19,834 bases of DNA from CAWHPS01 sp963831235. GTDB lineage: Bacteria; Fibrobacterota; OXYB2-FULL-49-7; JAEUSG01. Where the stretch lies: NCBI GenBank assembly GCA_963831235.1, contig CAWHPS010000014.1, forward strand, positions 1 through 19,834, given 5' to 3'. A program made the position numbers and the translations under genes. The notes beneath the pieces are model-generated. The model did not search any database and was not told the DNA's origin. It saw nothing but the letters and a program-made list of their open reading frames with translations. Positions 1-6,514 of this stretch are shown piece after piece (within the stretch, counting starts at the first letter, position 1; each line of letters starts with the position of its first letter).

Positions 1-56
1 AAGCCCCTTAATAAAATTCCCTGTCTTTTTTCTTTGAACATATATATTTTTTATCC

Positions 57-140
57 ATGTTTCCATCTGCTTATCTTGAAACCACCATTCGTTGTCCTAC
101 AATTTGCACTCCGCAAGAACTAATGGGAGATGAAATATGA
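57..140 (+). pseudogene. Gutted PIN-domain (VapC-like) toxin gene, ends only
   Basis: This 27-codon open frame begins AYLETTI near its start and ends PTICTPQELMGDEI. The first part matches the N-terminal signature of the PIN toxins typified in this window by the gene at 4610 (YIETTIPSY). The last part looks like the conserved C-terminal tail of the same family. The whole catalytic middle, about 120 residues, is missing, and the frame is kept across the junction. The stop codon overlaps the start of the next gene (ATGA), the coupling expected of an intact toxin-antitoxin operon. I read it as an internal deletion in a former toxin gene. A short leader peptide is the alternative, but the two family signatures make the remnant reading better. 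Confidence 0.6.
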
Positions 141-310
141 AAGATACAATTGTTGAAGAAGTAAGAACAATCCGTGAGACATTAGCTGCTAAGCATAAGT
201 TTAATATCCATTCTATATCGGAAGACGCGCGCCGACATCAGACTAAATCCGGACATAAAATTATAAGAATCGCTCATGGCTCTTTTTTAAAGTCTGAAAA
301 GCTTAAATAA
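137..310 (+). CDS. Small antitoxin-like protein of a PIN (VapC-type) module
   Basis: This gene encodes 57 residues. A GGGAGA ribosome binding site lies 6 bases before the ATG. The N-terminal half (EEVRTIRETLAAKHKFNIHS) is alike in layout to the proteins at 5100 and 9147 (LREIYKAREEIAAESGFDID), and the C-terminus is basic. Those proteins sit directly downstream of PIN toxins, so this is most likely the cognate antitoxin of the gutted toxin remnant whose stop codon it overlaps. The frame is intact although the toxin is not. The antitoxin role is inferred from position and similarity within the window; no DNA-binding motif is obvious. Confidence 0.6.
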   Translation: MKDTIVEEVRTIRETLAAKHKFNIHSISEDARRHQTKSGHKIIRIAHGSFLKSEKLK

Positions 311-311
311 C

Positions 312-485
312 ATGGAAGAATTGAATTTCCCACCGATATTTGAAACCCCGCCTCCATCAAAAAGCCTGTCAATGGATGAATATTTGCGATTTGTGGGGTT
401 TAATTTGAAACATGCTTTTAACCGTGAAGCTTATGAGAAAAGGAAAAAACTAATTACAGTAAACGTTCCATTTTCATTGCAATAA
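312..485 (+). CDS. Small conserved-looking protein downstream of antitoxin
   Basis: This gene encodes 57 residues and starts one base after the antitoxin stop codon, so the two are almost certainly co-transcribed and translationally coupled. It is acidic and proline-rich at the N-terminus (PPIFETPPPSKSLSMDEYLRF), with a basic stretch (YEKRKKL) and a short hydrophobic tail (ITVNVPFSL). The PPIFE...SMDEYLRFV layout is one I associate with unnamed small proteins next to TA-like genes. I do not recognise a function. It could be a third module component or an unrelated small gene. It converges on the aminotransferase gene, whose stop is 14 bases away. Confidence 0.5.
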   Translation: MEELNFPPIFETPPPSKSLSMDEYLRFVGFNLKHAFNREAYEKRKKLITVNVPFSLQ

Positions 486-499
486 TATTCACTTTCAAT

Positions 500-1630
500 T
501 TAAACTCTGTATTTCTTTACAAAACTTAATACCCTATCCGCCTCGGATAATGTTATTCTTCGATGTGTCGGCAGGTTTATTACCTCGGAGCAGGCCTTTT
601 CCGATTCCGGGCACATACCTTGTTTGTAGCCAAAGTATTCCATGTTCACCCCCTCAGGATGAAGTGGAATCTCGAACCATGAGCCGACTTCAACACCCTT
701 TTGCAATGCTTTTTTAAGAATTTCACTCTTGTTTTCCACACGCACAGGATAGCGTAAGATAACATCATCGCTGAAAGGATTTTCCTTCAATGGTTTTAAG
801 CCGATACAGGGTAAGTTATTAGTATAAAATTCCGTTATTTTTTTCCTATTGCCGACCAACGCATCAATTCCCTGTAAATTCCTTTCCCCCTCTTTGATTT
901 GACAATTCGCCATTTTCTTGAAATAGTCCCTTGGCATTATACCCGCAAACTCCTCATTGGATGACGATCCTCTAACAAGACCAAGCCTGGTAAGCATTCT
1001 GTATGCAATTGTAATGGCTGCTGTTGTCCTTGGAGTTACAAATGTTCGATACGCTTTTATCTGCAAAGAAAGCAGCCGCTCCTCTTTTTTACCTGGTTTG
1101 ATTGCATTCGTGTAAAGCCTATTCACCGCAGGAACAAGCGATTCATCATTAACAAGTAGCATCCCGCCAAGGCCTGTTGAAAAGGGTTTGTTCCACTGGC
1201 CGGAAAAAAAAGCCCCAACACCAAAAGTACCGCAGAGCCTCCCCCTATTCTTTGAACCAAATGCATGGCAGCAGTCTTCAATTATCGGGATCCCTTTTGA
1301 TGCAGCCCATTTCATTATTGGTTCCATGTCCTGGGCAATTCCATAAGTATGCTGGACAATAAGCGCTTTTGTTTGAGCAGTATAAGCCCTGTCAAGAAGT
1401 TCGGGGTTAAGGTTGTACGTATTAGGATCAATGTCAATATAGCGGCAGGTTGCGCCAAGATAAATAGGCGCGGACGGGACCATCACGCAGGTATAGCCTG
1501 ACATGATTACTTCATCACCCTGGCCAATGCCAAGGCTCTTGAGCAAAGTATAAAGAGCAACCCTGCCTTTGGAAAAAAGGAAAATGTTGTGCGGGAATAC
1601 GTCAAAATATTGGGCGAAGTGCTTATTCAT
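500..1630 (-). CDS. DegT/DnrJ/EryC1-family PLP-dependent sugar aminotransferase
   Basis: This is a 376-residue fold-type I PLP enzyme of the DegT/DnrJ/EryC1 family, which transfers an amino group, usually from glutamate, to a keto-sugar nucleotide in the cytoplasm. Visible landmarks are the N-terminal SKGRVALYTLLKSLGI region, the cofactor-binding IIEDCCHAFGS (Asp119, His122) and the Schiff-base lysine in SGQWNKPFSTGLGG (Lys148) followed by the glycine turn. Length is normal (360-400). The start is the ATG 30 bases after the hicA stop. It probably supplies an amino sugar for the polysaccharide encoded across the window. The exact sugar cannot be read from sequence. The middle, around residues 190-240, is more divergent than the core. 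Confidence 0.9.
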   Translation of the reverse strand: MNKHFAQYFDVFPHNIFLFSKGRVALYTLLKSLGIGQGDEVIMSGYTCVMVPSAPIYLGATCRYIDIDPNTYNLNPELLDRAYTAQTKALIVQHTYGIAQDMEPIMKWAASKGIPIIEDCCHAFGSKNRGRLCGTFGVGAFFSGQWNKPFSTGLGGMLLVNDESLVPAVNRLYTNAIKPGKKEERLLSLQIKAYRTFVTPRTTAAITIAYRMLTRLGLVRGSSSNEEFAGIMPRDYFKKMANCQIKEGERNLQGIDALVGNRKKITEFYTNNLPCIGLKPLKENPFSDDVILRYPVRVENKSEILKKALQKGVEVGSWFEIPLHPEGVNMEYFGYKQGMCPESEKACSEVINLPTHRRITLSEADRVLSFVKKYRV

Positions 1631-1660
1631 TATTCAAGAAAATTGATAGGATTAATGAAA

Positions 1661-1888
1661 TCAGTCCAAATTCAGAAAATCATTGGGAGAAATTCGCGCT
1701 TGACGCAGAATAGCGCGTAGAGTTCCTTCAGGCATATTTCCAGGGTGATTTGGAATTGTCGTATATAAATTCGAAACAGGATTGTACCAGATTTCATGGC
1801 TTCCAGCAGCCTGTCGATCAAATACAAACCCATGCTTTTTAATTTTATTAACCATATCACGATATCTAAAATTCCCAAGACGGCCCAT
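1661..1888 (-). CDS. hicA: HicA-family mRNA interferase toxin
   Basis: This 75-residue protein has a dsRBD-like fold and is a ribosome-independent RNase toxin of the HicA family. The catalytic histidine sits in AAGSHEIWY, followed by the family pattern TTIPNHPGNMPEGTLRAILRQA and a typical end (ISPNDFL). I chose the ATG at 1888, which gives MGRLGNF. An upstream TTG overlaps the hicB stop and would add two residues. The start lies within a few bases of the hicB stop, so the pair is coupled, with antitoxin first. Unlike several toxins nearby it shows no visible damage. Confidence 0.9.
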   Translation of the reverse strand: MGRLGNFRYRDMVNKIKKHGFVFDRQAAGSHEIWYNPVSNLYTTIPNHPGNMPEGTLRAILRQARISPNDFLNLD

Positions 1889-1890
1889 AA

Positions 1891-2121
1891 TCAATATTCC
1901 AAAACAAGTTTCATATCCACATTCCTGGAAATCGTTTTCAAGTGCAGTTTGCCCATTTTTTCTTTCTGGGACTCAATAATTTTGCGGGCAACATCACGGG
2001 CAATTTCCATTGTTTCCCATATTGTTCTTCCCTGGGCCACAAGACCTTGAACATCATCTGATGTCGCAAGGTACATTCCTTCTGGCATTTTTTCAATATG
2101 GATGTTTATCATTTTTTCCAT
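1891..2121 (-). CDS. hicB: HicB-family antitoxin
   Basis: This 76-residue protein is the partner that sequesters HicA and usually represses the operon. It has the HicB partial RNase-H fold pattern: a first strand (INIHIEKMPEGMYLATSDDV), GLVAQGRT, then a helix (WETMEIARDVARKII). The C-terminus is short and lacks a clear HTH or ribbon-helix-helix region, so operator binding cannot be assigned with certainty. The start has an AAAGGA motif about 8 bases upstream. A second in-frame ATG three codons on is possible. It is the first gene of a two-gene minus-strand operon with hicA. Confidence 0.85.
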   Translation of the reverse strand: MEKMINIHIEKMPEGMYLATSDDVQGLVAQGRTIWETMEIARDVARKIIESQKEKMGKLHLKTISRNVDMKLVLEY

Positions 2122-2136
2122 GAAAAATCCTTTCTT

Positions 2137-2148
2137 TATATTAATATA
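2137..2148. promoter_or_regulatory. AT-rich palindrome upstream of hicBA
   Basis: The sequence TATATTAATATA is a perfect 12-base palindrome 16 bases before the hicB start. It may combine a -10-like box with an operator for the antitoxin. AT-rich palindromes arise easily by chance, so this is weak. Confidence 0.25.
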
Positions 2149-2217
2149 CCTTTTTTATCGTATTCCGTTCCATTTTAAGACGAAAGGAGGGTATGTGACA
2201 ACTAATGTATGTATTTA

Positions 2218-2354
2218 CCCGCCGCACAGGCGGCGAGACTGGATTTGATTTTTTTAGTGAGTGGGGCCAGAGACGGCCCCGCTTTTTCCCGAGCCGTCTC
2301 TGGCTCGGGAAAAAATACAATAAAATACCAGACAGTCCCGCCGCCTCTGTGCGG
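2218..2354. repeat. Four-hairpin element, copy A (left part, split by an IS)
   Basis: Four GC-rich stem-loops lie in AT-rich spacers. H1 is 2220-2235 (CGCCGC / GCGGCG, 4-nt loop). H2 is 2261-2282 (loop AGAGAC). H3 is 2288-2309 (CCCGAGCC / GGCTCGGG, loop GTCTCT). H4 starts at 2337 (CCCGCCGC, loop CTCTGT) and is interrupted after GCGG by the insertion sequence; its last CGGG is at 3880-3883. The loops of H2 and H3 are reverse complements. H4 is close to the reverse complement of H1, which has lost two loop bases. The terminal inverted repeats seen in copies B and C are not evident here. The element does not encode protein. Confidence 0.85.
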
Positions 2355-2382
2355 CAGGGCAATCGCATTAAAATTCGCCACT

Positions 2383-2616
2383 TTATTTCTTATTGTCAAC
2401 GGTAATACGTGACACACGATCCGTTCTTGTTCTTGCAGTTACTTTGTTAGACTTGCCAGTTCTAATCATTTTCATGCACTTTACTGTTTCAACCTCCCAT
2501 TCCACAATTTCGCGTTTCTTGAAATTCATCGCTTTTGCCAAAGCATTGGGAAAATTAACATACCACTGATTTCCTTTCTTCCGTGAGATGAGTTGAATCG
2601 TTGTTGGATAGCCCAT
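2383..2616 (-). CDS. AbrB/SpoVT-like small protein carried inside the IS
   Basis: The protein has 77 residues. The N-terminal 45 (TIQLISRKKGNQWYVNFPNA, then an ALAKAMNF...EIVEWEVE pattern) resembles a swapped-hairpin AbrB-type DNA-binding domain, in which a strand is followed by I/V-N-F-P and a short helix, then a second strand ending in VEW. The C-terminal 25 residues are rich in Lys, Arg and Thr. ATG at 2616 is chosen because AAGGAA lies 6 bases upstream; a TTG two codons earlier is an alternative. It is divergent from the transposase and lies wholly within the inverted repeats, so it is a passenger of the element. I infer a regulator of transposase expression binding the palindrome at 2639-2664; this is not demonstrated. 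Confidence 0.7.
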   Translation of the reverse strand: MGYPTTIQLISRKKGNQWYVNFPNALAKAMNFKKREIVEWEVETVKCMKMIRTGKSNKVTARTRTDRVSRITVDNKK

Positions 2617-2638
2617 GCCCAATTCCTTTCTATTTAAG

Positions 2639-2664
2639 TAGCTCTACGGATATCCGTAGAGCTA
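2639..2664. promoter_or_regulatory. 26-bp perfect palindrome between IS passenger and transposase
   Basis: Two 13-base half sites (TAGCTCTACGGAT and its reverse complement) meet at 2651/2652. The palindrome lies 22 bases upstream of the AbrB-like gene and 58 bases upstream of the transposase, next to a -10-like TATATTATAGTATAAA run. Position and symmetry suggest an operator for a homodimeric regulator, probably the AbrB-like protein. Confidence 0.6.
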
Positions 2665-2722
2665 TATTATAGTATAAAGAAGAGGCAATGTCCACATTTT
2701 ATTTTACCTATAAGGGGGATTT

Positions 2723-3856
2723 ATGATTTCAACGCCATGCACTTTTATCGAATACTTCCAAGACATACCGGACCCACGCATAGAACGTAAAAAACTCCAC
2801 AAACTTATCGACATAATTGTTGTCTTGGTATGTGCTACCCTTTGCGGCGCCAAGTCATTCGAGGAAGTCGAATTATTTGGCAACGAGCGAATAGAGTGGC
2901 TTAAACAGTTTCTTGAACTCAAAAACGGCATTCCATCGCATGACACTTTTGGGCGGGCCAGTGCCTTGCTAAATCCGAAAGACTTTCAAGAATGCTTTAT
3001 AAAATGGGTTGAGGCGTTACGATTGCCGAAACAAAATGAAGTAATTGCAGTCGATGGAAAAACCGCACGGCGTTCATTTGATACCAAGGCCGACCGAAAT
3101 GCTATCCATGTCGTTAGTGCCTGGGCAGCAGAAAATAACTTGGTACTGGGGCAAATAAAGGTGAATGATAAATCCAACGAAATCACCGCTATCCCTGAAT
3201 TGCTGAATATGCTCATGGTGAAAGGATGTATCGTCACTATCGATGCAATGGGTTGTCAAAAAGCTATTGCCGACAATATTGTAACCAATGGCGCGGATTA
3301 TGTTCTCGCCGTTAAAGAAAATCAACCGAGCCTGTATGAACAAATCCGCAACCGCGTAGATACTGTCGTGGTGGATGGGTTGAAAGATGTGGCCCATGAC
3401 ACGTATTCAACAGAGGATAAGGGACATGGTCGCGAAGAGCATCGTGAGTATCATGTTATCGATGATATTACCTGGCTAAAAAATAAGGAACAGTGGCGAT
3501 CATTGTCTGCTATCGGTGCTGTTCACTCCATAAGGAAAACAAAAAAAGCAGAGCAGACAGAAATACGGTATTATATTCTCAGTCGTAAAATGTCGGCAAA
3601 ACAGTTTGGTCAGGCAGTACGCAGTCATTGGGGAATTGAAAACAAATTGCATTGGAATCTGGATGTGTCTTTTAGAGAGGATGACTGTCGCATTAGAAAA
3701 TCAAATGCACCAACAAATATGAATGTAGTCCGGCATGTCGCTATAAATCTATTGAGACAGGAAACATCAATAAAAGCCAGTATCGTACGCAAACAATTAA
3801 AAGCAGCTTTGAGCACACAATATTTGGAGCGCATCCTTGGAATCGTTAAATTTTAA
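2723..3856 (+). CDS. ISAs1-family DDE transposase
   Basis: The 377-residue transposase of the ISAs1/H-repeat type cuts and joins the element ends. An N-terminal associated domain (residues about 8-95, with FQDIPDPRIERKKLHKL) precedes the DDE core. The catalytic residues are Asp111 in VIAVDGKTARRS, Asp174 in VTIDAMGCQK and Glu306 in SHWGIENKLHWNLDV, followed by the usual FREDDCRIR. The start has AAGGGGG about 5 bases upstream. The frame is uninterrupted and the stop falls inside the right inverted repeat. Full length, an intact triad and perfect ends make it a likely functional enzyme. Confidence 0.95.
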   Translation: MISTPCTFIEYFQDIPDPRIERKKLHKLIDIIVVLVCATLCGAKSFEEVELFGNERIEWLKQFLELKNGIPSHDTFGRASALLNPKDFQECFIKWVEALRLPKQNEVIAVDGKTARRSFDTKADRNAIHVVSAWAAENNLVLGQIKVNDKSNEITAIPELLNMLMVKGCIVTIDAMGCQKAIADNIVTNGADYVLAVKENQPSLYEQIRNRVDTVVVDGLKDVAHDTYSTEDKGHGREEHREYHVIDDITWLKNKEQWRSLSAIGAVHSIRKTKKAEQTEIRYYILSRKMSAKQFGQAVRSHWGIENKLHWNLDVSFREDDCRIRKSNAPTNMNVVRHVAINLLRQETSIKASIVRKQLKAALSTQYLERILGIVKF

Positions 3857-3869
3857 TGCGATTGCCCTG
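3849..3869 (-). repeat. Right terminal inverted repeat of the IS
   Basis: This 21-bp end is identical, as reverse complement, to 2355-2375. The adjacent CTCTGTGCGG (3870-3879) repeats 2345-2354 and is the target duplication. The CGGG at 3880-3883 completes hairpin 4 of the host repeat, so removing the IS and one duplication restores an 8-bp stem with a 6-nt loop. Confidence 0.9.
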
Positions 3870-3949
3870 CTCTGTGCGGCGGGTTTGTCTGATTGGACTG
3901 ATTGGGATTCATGATTGAAACCCATGGCGAAAGTTAAGAACTACATGAA

Positions 3950-4555
3950 TTATCTGTCGTGCACCCGCGAAAGGACCTTTACATATTCCTTCATGGGATT
4001 ATTATGATGGACGAAGTTCCTGCTGAATGTAAACCCAGCCCCAAGATAAAACGCATTTGAAACAGGGTCTGCCGCATAGGTGACGACTTTGTACATTCCT
4101 TCGTGTCCCTGACCTATAAAAAATTTCTCCAACTCTTTTATAAGCCGCTTGCCAACACCTTTACCCCGTGCGGAATCAGCCACGGCTATGGAAAGAAGCT
4201 CGGCCTCTATACTGGAACCGGTATTGTCTTTTCCCTTTTTAAAGGGATACTTGATGGTCTCGAAAATACGTTTTATATTTAAAATGGATATCAGTATTGG
4301 CAAAAGAGAGAATCCAAGAGAAATGAAATTATGCGTAAGAACATATCTATAACAGCGGCCTATTGAAAGCGACGCGGATATAAACCCAATGACCTCGCCT
4401 TTTTCATCGCGTTCAACGATTACGCAGGACCCGGGGGCTTTGGAGATGCCGTAATATAAGCGCGTAAGAAAATTCTCGCCCAAAGACGAAAGAAAGCCGA
4501 AAGGAATGCCTTTACGATGGAGCTTTGCAATGGTTTTGAAGTCAGAGGAATTCAT
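3950..4555 (-). CDS. GNAT-family N-acetyltransferase
   Basis: This is a 201-residue acetyl-CoA-dependent acetyltransferase. Motif A is plain: LLSIAVADSARGKGVGKRLI, with the acetyl-CoA pyrophosphate-binding RGKGVG at residues 130-135, followed by motif B (YAADPVSNAFYLGAGF). An extra hydrophobic segment around residues 75-95 (FISLGFSLLPILISIL) sits between the N-terminal part and motif A, which is longer than a minimal GNAT and could be a membrane-associated insert. AAGGT precedes the ATG. In a polysaccharide locus the likely job is N-acylation of an amino sugar, perhaps the DegT product, but the substrate is inference. It is divergent from the PIN gene, 54 bases away. Confidence 0.85.
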   Translation of the reverse strand: MNSSDFKTIAKLHRKGIPFGFLSSLGENFLTRLYYGISKAPGSCVIVERDEKGEVIGFISASLSIGRCYRYVLTHNFISLGFSLLPILISILNIKRIFETIKYPFKKGKDNTGSSIEAELLSIAVADSARGKGVGKRLIKELEKFFIGQGHEGMYKVVTYAADPVSNAFYLGAGFTFSRNFVHHNNPMKEYVKVLSRVHDR

Positions 4556-4609
4556 GAATTACCTTACCATAAGATTGATTGGCAACAAGAATAATATTAA
4601 TTTAATGGC

Positions 4610-5086
4610 ATGAATACGGTTTATATTGAAACAACTATACCCAGCTATTTCACTGCAAATGACAGTAATAACCCTGAAATACTAAGCAATCAAAAATCCA
4701 CACGATTCTGGTGGTTAAATCATCGTAAAAAATACGACTTGTACACATCACAAATTGTCATTGATGAAATATCAAGGGGCGACGAATGCGCTTCACGGAA
4801 AAGATTAAAATTAATGCAAGACATACCTCGTTTGCACGAAACGTCCACAACTGTTGAACTGGCTAAAAAGTATGTCAAGCTGTTACAATTACCTCCAAAA
4901 GCCGCACTGGATGCATTTCATCTCGCTTTTGCAGTTGAATATGAAATGGATTTCATGTTAACATGGAACTGCCGGCATATTCTAAATGGACAAACTCTTC
5001 TCAAACTGAAGGACTATAATTTGAAAAATTTATTGTCTCTACCCATTGTACTTTCAACTCAGGAACTTATACCTGAAAATTCATAA
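4610..5086 (+). CDS. PIN-domain (VapC-like) ribonuclease toxin, intact copy
   Basis: This 158-residue PIN-domain protein is a probable metal-dependent RNase toxin. Likely metal ligands are Glu7 in VYIETTIPSY, Asp52/Glu53 in VIDEIS, Asp101 in AALDAFHLAFA and the C-terminal Asn120 in LTWNCRHI. The first acidic position being Glu within ETT is usual for this PIN subgroup. It lies 13 bases upstream of a small antitoxin-like gene, so toxin precedes antitoxin. Its frame is full length, in contrast to the deleted copies at 57-140 and 8847-9133. I do not assign a target RNA. Confidence 0.85.
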   Translation: MNTVYIETTIPSYFTANDSNNPEILSNQKSTRFWWLNHRKKYDLYTSQIVIDEISRGDECASRKRLKLMQDIPRLHETSTTVELAKKYVKLLQLPPKAALDAFHLAFAVEYEMDFMLTWNCRHILNGQTLLKLKDYNLKNLLSLPIVLSTQELIPENS

Positions 5087-5099
5087 CAAGGAATTCTTT

Positions 5100-5279
5100 A
5101 TGAAAACTATTGATCCAATTTTACGGGAAATTTATAAAGCCAGGGAAGAAATCGCTGCTGAATCCGGTTTTGACATCGACAAGATGGCGTCGAAAATACT
5201 GGAAAATGAGAAAAAAGGGCAAAATATTATTACACATAAAACAAGCATTACAAAACATAGAAAACATGCATTGGCATAA
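5100..5279 (+). CDS. Antitoxin-like small protein paired with the PIN toxin
   Basis: This gene encodes 59 residues and starts 13 bases after the toxin stop, with AAGGAA before the ATG. The N-terminal half is predicted helical and acidic (LREIYKAREEIAAESGFDID), followed by KMASKILENEKKGQN and a basic tail (KHRKHALA). The copy at 9147-9326 differs at only three positions (Ile7 to Val, Ile18 to Thr, Thr51 to Ala). A start at 5046 would overlap the toxin and has no advantage. Its role as toxin neutraliser is inferred from operon position. Confidence 0.75.
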   Translation: MKTIDPILREIYKAREEIAAESGFDIDKMASKILENEKKGQNIITHKTSITKHRKHALA

Positions 5280-5383
5280 TACTACTCCAGCTACATTTCT
5301 TATTTATCTGTTTCTAGTCAAAAGCTTAAAAAGATACTGTTGTTTCTTTCATTCGTAAAGTCCGTGTCAGATTGTTTTGCATA

Positions 5384-5610
5384 TCAGCTTTTAAATATTT
5401 TCCAGGACCCACCTTTTGCCGGGCCAACCCTCTGTATCAAGCCGCCTGATTTTAGATCTTTGATATGGCGAAGAACTGTACGCTTGTTAACACCAAGCAA
5501 TTCTGAAATCTCTGCAATATTGATTTGAGGGTTATTTTTTATAAAATTCAGTATGCGTTGACCTGTCAAGTGCATTTTGTTCGGTGACATTTTCGGTGAC
5601 ATTTTCGGTG
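5384..5610 (-). pseudogene. Truncated 3' end of AlbA_2/HATPase gene (winged-helix part only)
   Basis: This fragment keeps two MSPK-type units and the complete C-terminal winged helix (HLTGQRILNFIKNN...EISELLGVNKRTVLRHI...GGSWKI) of the protein encoded in full at 9431-10843. Everything upstream, including the AlbA_2 and ATPase parts, is gone. The break lies inside the 12-bp repeat tract and abuts a lone terminus of the four-hairpin element. An open frame could start at a TTG at 5614, so a short DNA-binding protein could in principle still be made. A decayed duplicate is the simpler reading. Confidence 0.8.
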
Positions 5611-5633
5611 TCAACCTTAAGTCAACAGCATTG
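5609..5633 (-). repeat. Solo terminus of the four-hairpin element
   Basis: The minus strand reads CAATGCTGTTGACTTAAGG followed by TTGACA. This matches the ends of copies B (8437-8461 and the reverse of 8753-8777) and C (17441-17465 and the reverse of 17732-17755). No hairpins accompany it. It sits exactly at the break of the truncated AlbA_2 gene and next to a G-rich tract, so a lost element copy or a recombination at one is likely. Confidence 0.6.
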
Positions 5634-5772
5634 GGGCGGGGAGTGAGGGTTCCTCCTGCATGTTCTCCATTTCTTCTTTGACCTTTTGAGACCTTACCAT
5701 CATGAAGACAAACACCAGAGGATGTATCACTATGCTCGGAAAATCAGACTGAAGTTGGGATAAGTATGGGAA
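5617..5772 (-). pseudogene. C-terminal scrap of a polymerase-like membrane protein
   Basis: On the minus strand one frame reads HPLVFVFMMVRSQKVKEEME, close to PPLVLVFMMVRSQKAREEME in the fragment at 7467-7838 and related to the C-terminus of the membrane protein at 14646-15931. Just upstream another frame reads SHTYPNFSLIF, equivalent to SYTNFGLTI, so a frameshift and small deletion separate the two. It has no usable start and is a relic. It ends in the solo hairpin-element terminus. Confidence 0.7.
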
Positions 5773-5781
5773 ATTTTAAGT

Positions 5782-6127
5782 TTAACTACGGATACGCACT
5801 TTGTCCGGTTCAATTATCCAAAGATGCTTTTCCACAGGCTCTTTTTCCAGTAGCGGTAAAACCATTTCAATGATGGCTTTAACATAAAGCATATCCTGAC
5901 GAGGCAACCGTAAGACGAGAAGCCCGGGATATTGTGATGCAGGATAAACACGAATATCGGCGAACCAGTGTGATTAAGGTCCTGTTTTCCTTCCTGCATA
6001 CATCAGCAATGATTTGATCCGGATTGCCTTGCAATTTTTGTTCAGTAACGGTCATCGCATCATATCCGGCTGCACAAAACCACTCAGCAGTTATGGCCGG
6101 AAGGTTTTCGTCAATTTTAAATTTCAT
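5782..6127 (-). pseudogene. DUF5615 PIN-like toxin gene, frameshifted by a small deletion
   Basis: The first 54 codons read MKFKIDENLPAITAEWF, then GYDAMTVTEQKL and CRKENRTLITL, the start of a DUF5615 (PIN-like) protein. From 5960 down, the family pattern continues in another frame: FADIRVYPASQYPGLLVLRL, then EMVLPLLEKEPVEKHLWIIE and a proper end (DKVRIRS). Between CTG (Leu) and TTC (Phe) only one base remains where the family has Asp-Leu-Asp, so about 8 bases are missing, including the acidic residues expected to bind metal. The pair partner DUF433 is intact 11 bases upstream. A sequencing error of 8 bases is unlikely. Confidence 0.8.
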
Positions 6128-6138
6128 GGATATTTCTA

Positions 6139-6369
6139 TTATGCTGCAGGAATGGTAATAATTCGTTCCCGCGTAAGTTCGGCAGCGTATTCAATACAAG
6201 CCTGTATCTCTTCTTTGCCTAATCCCGTGTAATTTTTGATAATGGATTCTACCGGTAACCCTGCAGCAAGATTATCAAGAACTACCGACACCATTATCCT
6301 GGTTCCGGTAACGCAGGCTTGTCCATGACAAATCAAGGGGCTTACAGAGATATATTGCTTCCAATTCAT
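6139..6369 (-). CDS. DUF433-family antitoxin-like protein
   Basis: The protein has 76 residues from the ATG at 6369, which has AAAGGAA 7 bases upstream; a longer frame from 6420 is less likely. It shows the DUF433 layout: MNWKQYISVSPLICHGQACV with the characteristic G-x-P/A-C-V-x-G-TRI turn, then VVLDNLAAGLPVESIIKNY and a final helix (EEIQACIEYAAEL). DUF433 proteins contain an HTH-like fold and are usually encoded next to a DUF5615 PIN-like partner, exactly the order here. The partner gene is broken but this frame is complete. Confidence 0.85.
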   Translation of the reverse strand: MNWKQYISVSPLICHGQACVTGTRIMVSVVLDNLAAGLPVESIIKNYTGLGKEEIQACIEYAAELTRERIITIPAA

Positions 6370-6514
6370 TTGTGTTCCTTTCTTTATTGTGCGCAGCAAA
6401 CTAGCGATAATCCCGGGCATAGAATTTTAAAAGCAGTTCATCGTTCATTCTTAAAACCCGTAAAAACGCACTCTTAAAGCCCCACCTGTAAAGCAGCTTG
6501 GCCGTTCACTTATC

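Larger units (their letters stand above)
2355..3869 (+). mobile_element. ISAs1-like insertion sequence with a divergent passenger gene
   Basis: The 1515-bp element is bounded by perfect 21-bp terminal inverted repeats beginning CAGGGCAATCGC (2355-2375 and 3849-3869). It is flanked by a 10-bp direct repeat, CTCTGTGCGG, at 2345-2354 and 3870-3879. It holds a transposase on the plus strand and a small AbrB-like gene on the minus strand, each ending at or within 8 bases of an inverted repeat, with a large palindrome between their starts. As I recall, ISAs1-family elements are about 1.2-1.35 kb with 8-10-bp target duplications; this one is longer by about the length of the extra gene. The ends and the transposase look intact, so it may be recent and active. 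Confidence 0.9.
4573..5610. repeat. Duplicated segment, copy 1 (intact PIN toxin, truncated AlbA_2 gene)
   Basis: The segment aligns with 8811-9657 at an offset of 4047 bases at its right end, with high identity by eye. It contains the PIN toxin, its antitoxin and the 3' end of an AlbA_2/HATPase gene in convergent orientation. Homology starts at GATTGATTG upstream of the toxin and stops inside the 12-bp MSPK repeats at 5610. Copy 1 keeps 190 bases in the toxin gene that copy 2 has lost, and it lacks most of the AlbA_2 gene. Confidence 0.85.

Noticed and set aside
1..56. A promoter for the first TA-like module
   Set aside because: TATATATT occurs about 20 bases before the ATG, but no convincing -35 box or spacing is visible and the region is cut by the window edge.
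2141..2417. Several 66-75-codon open frames over hairpin element copy A, on both strands
   Set aside because: They follow the hairpin sequence (for example SQRRLG from the H2/H3 region), change frame between element copies and lack ribosome binding sites. They are by-products of the repeat.
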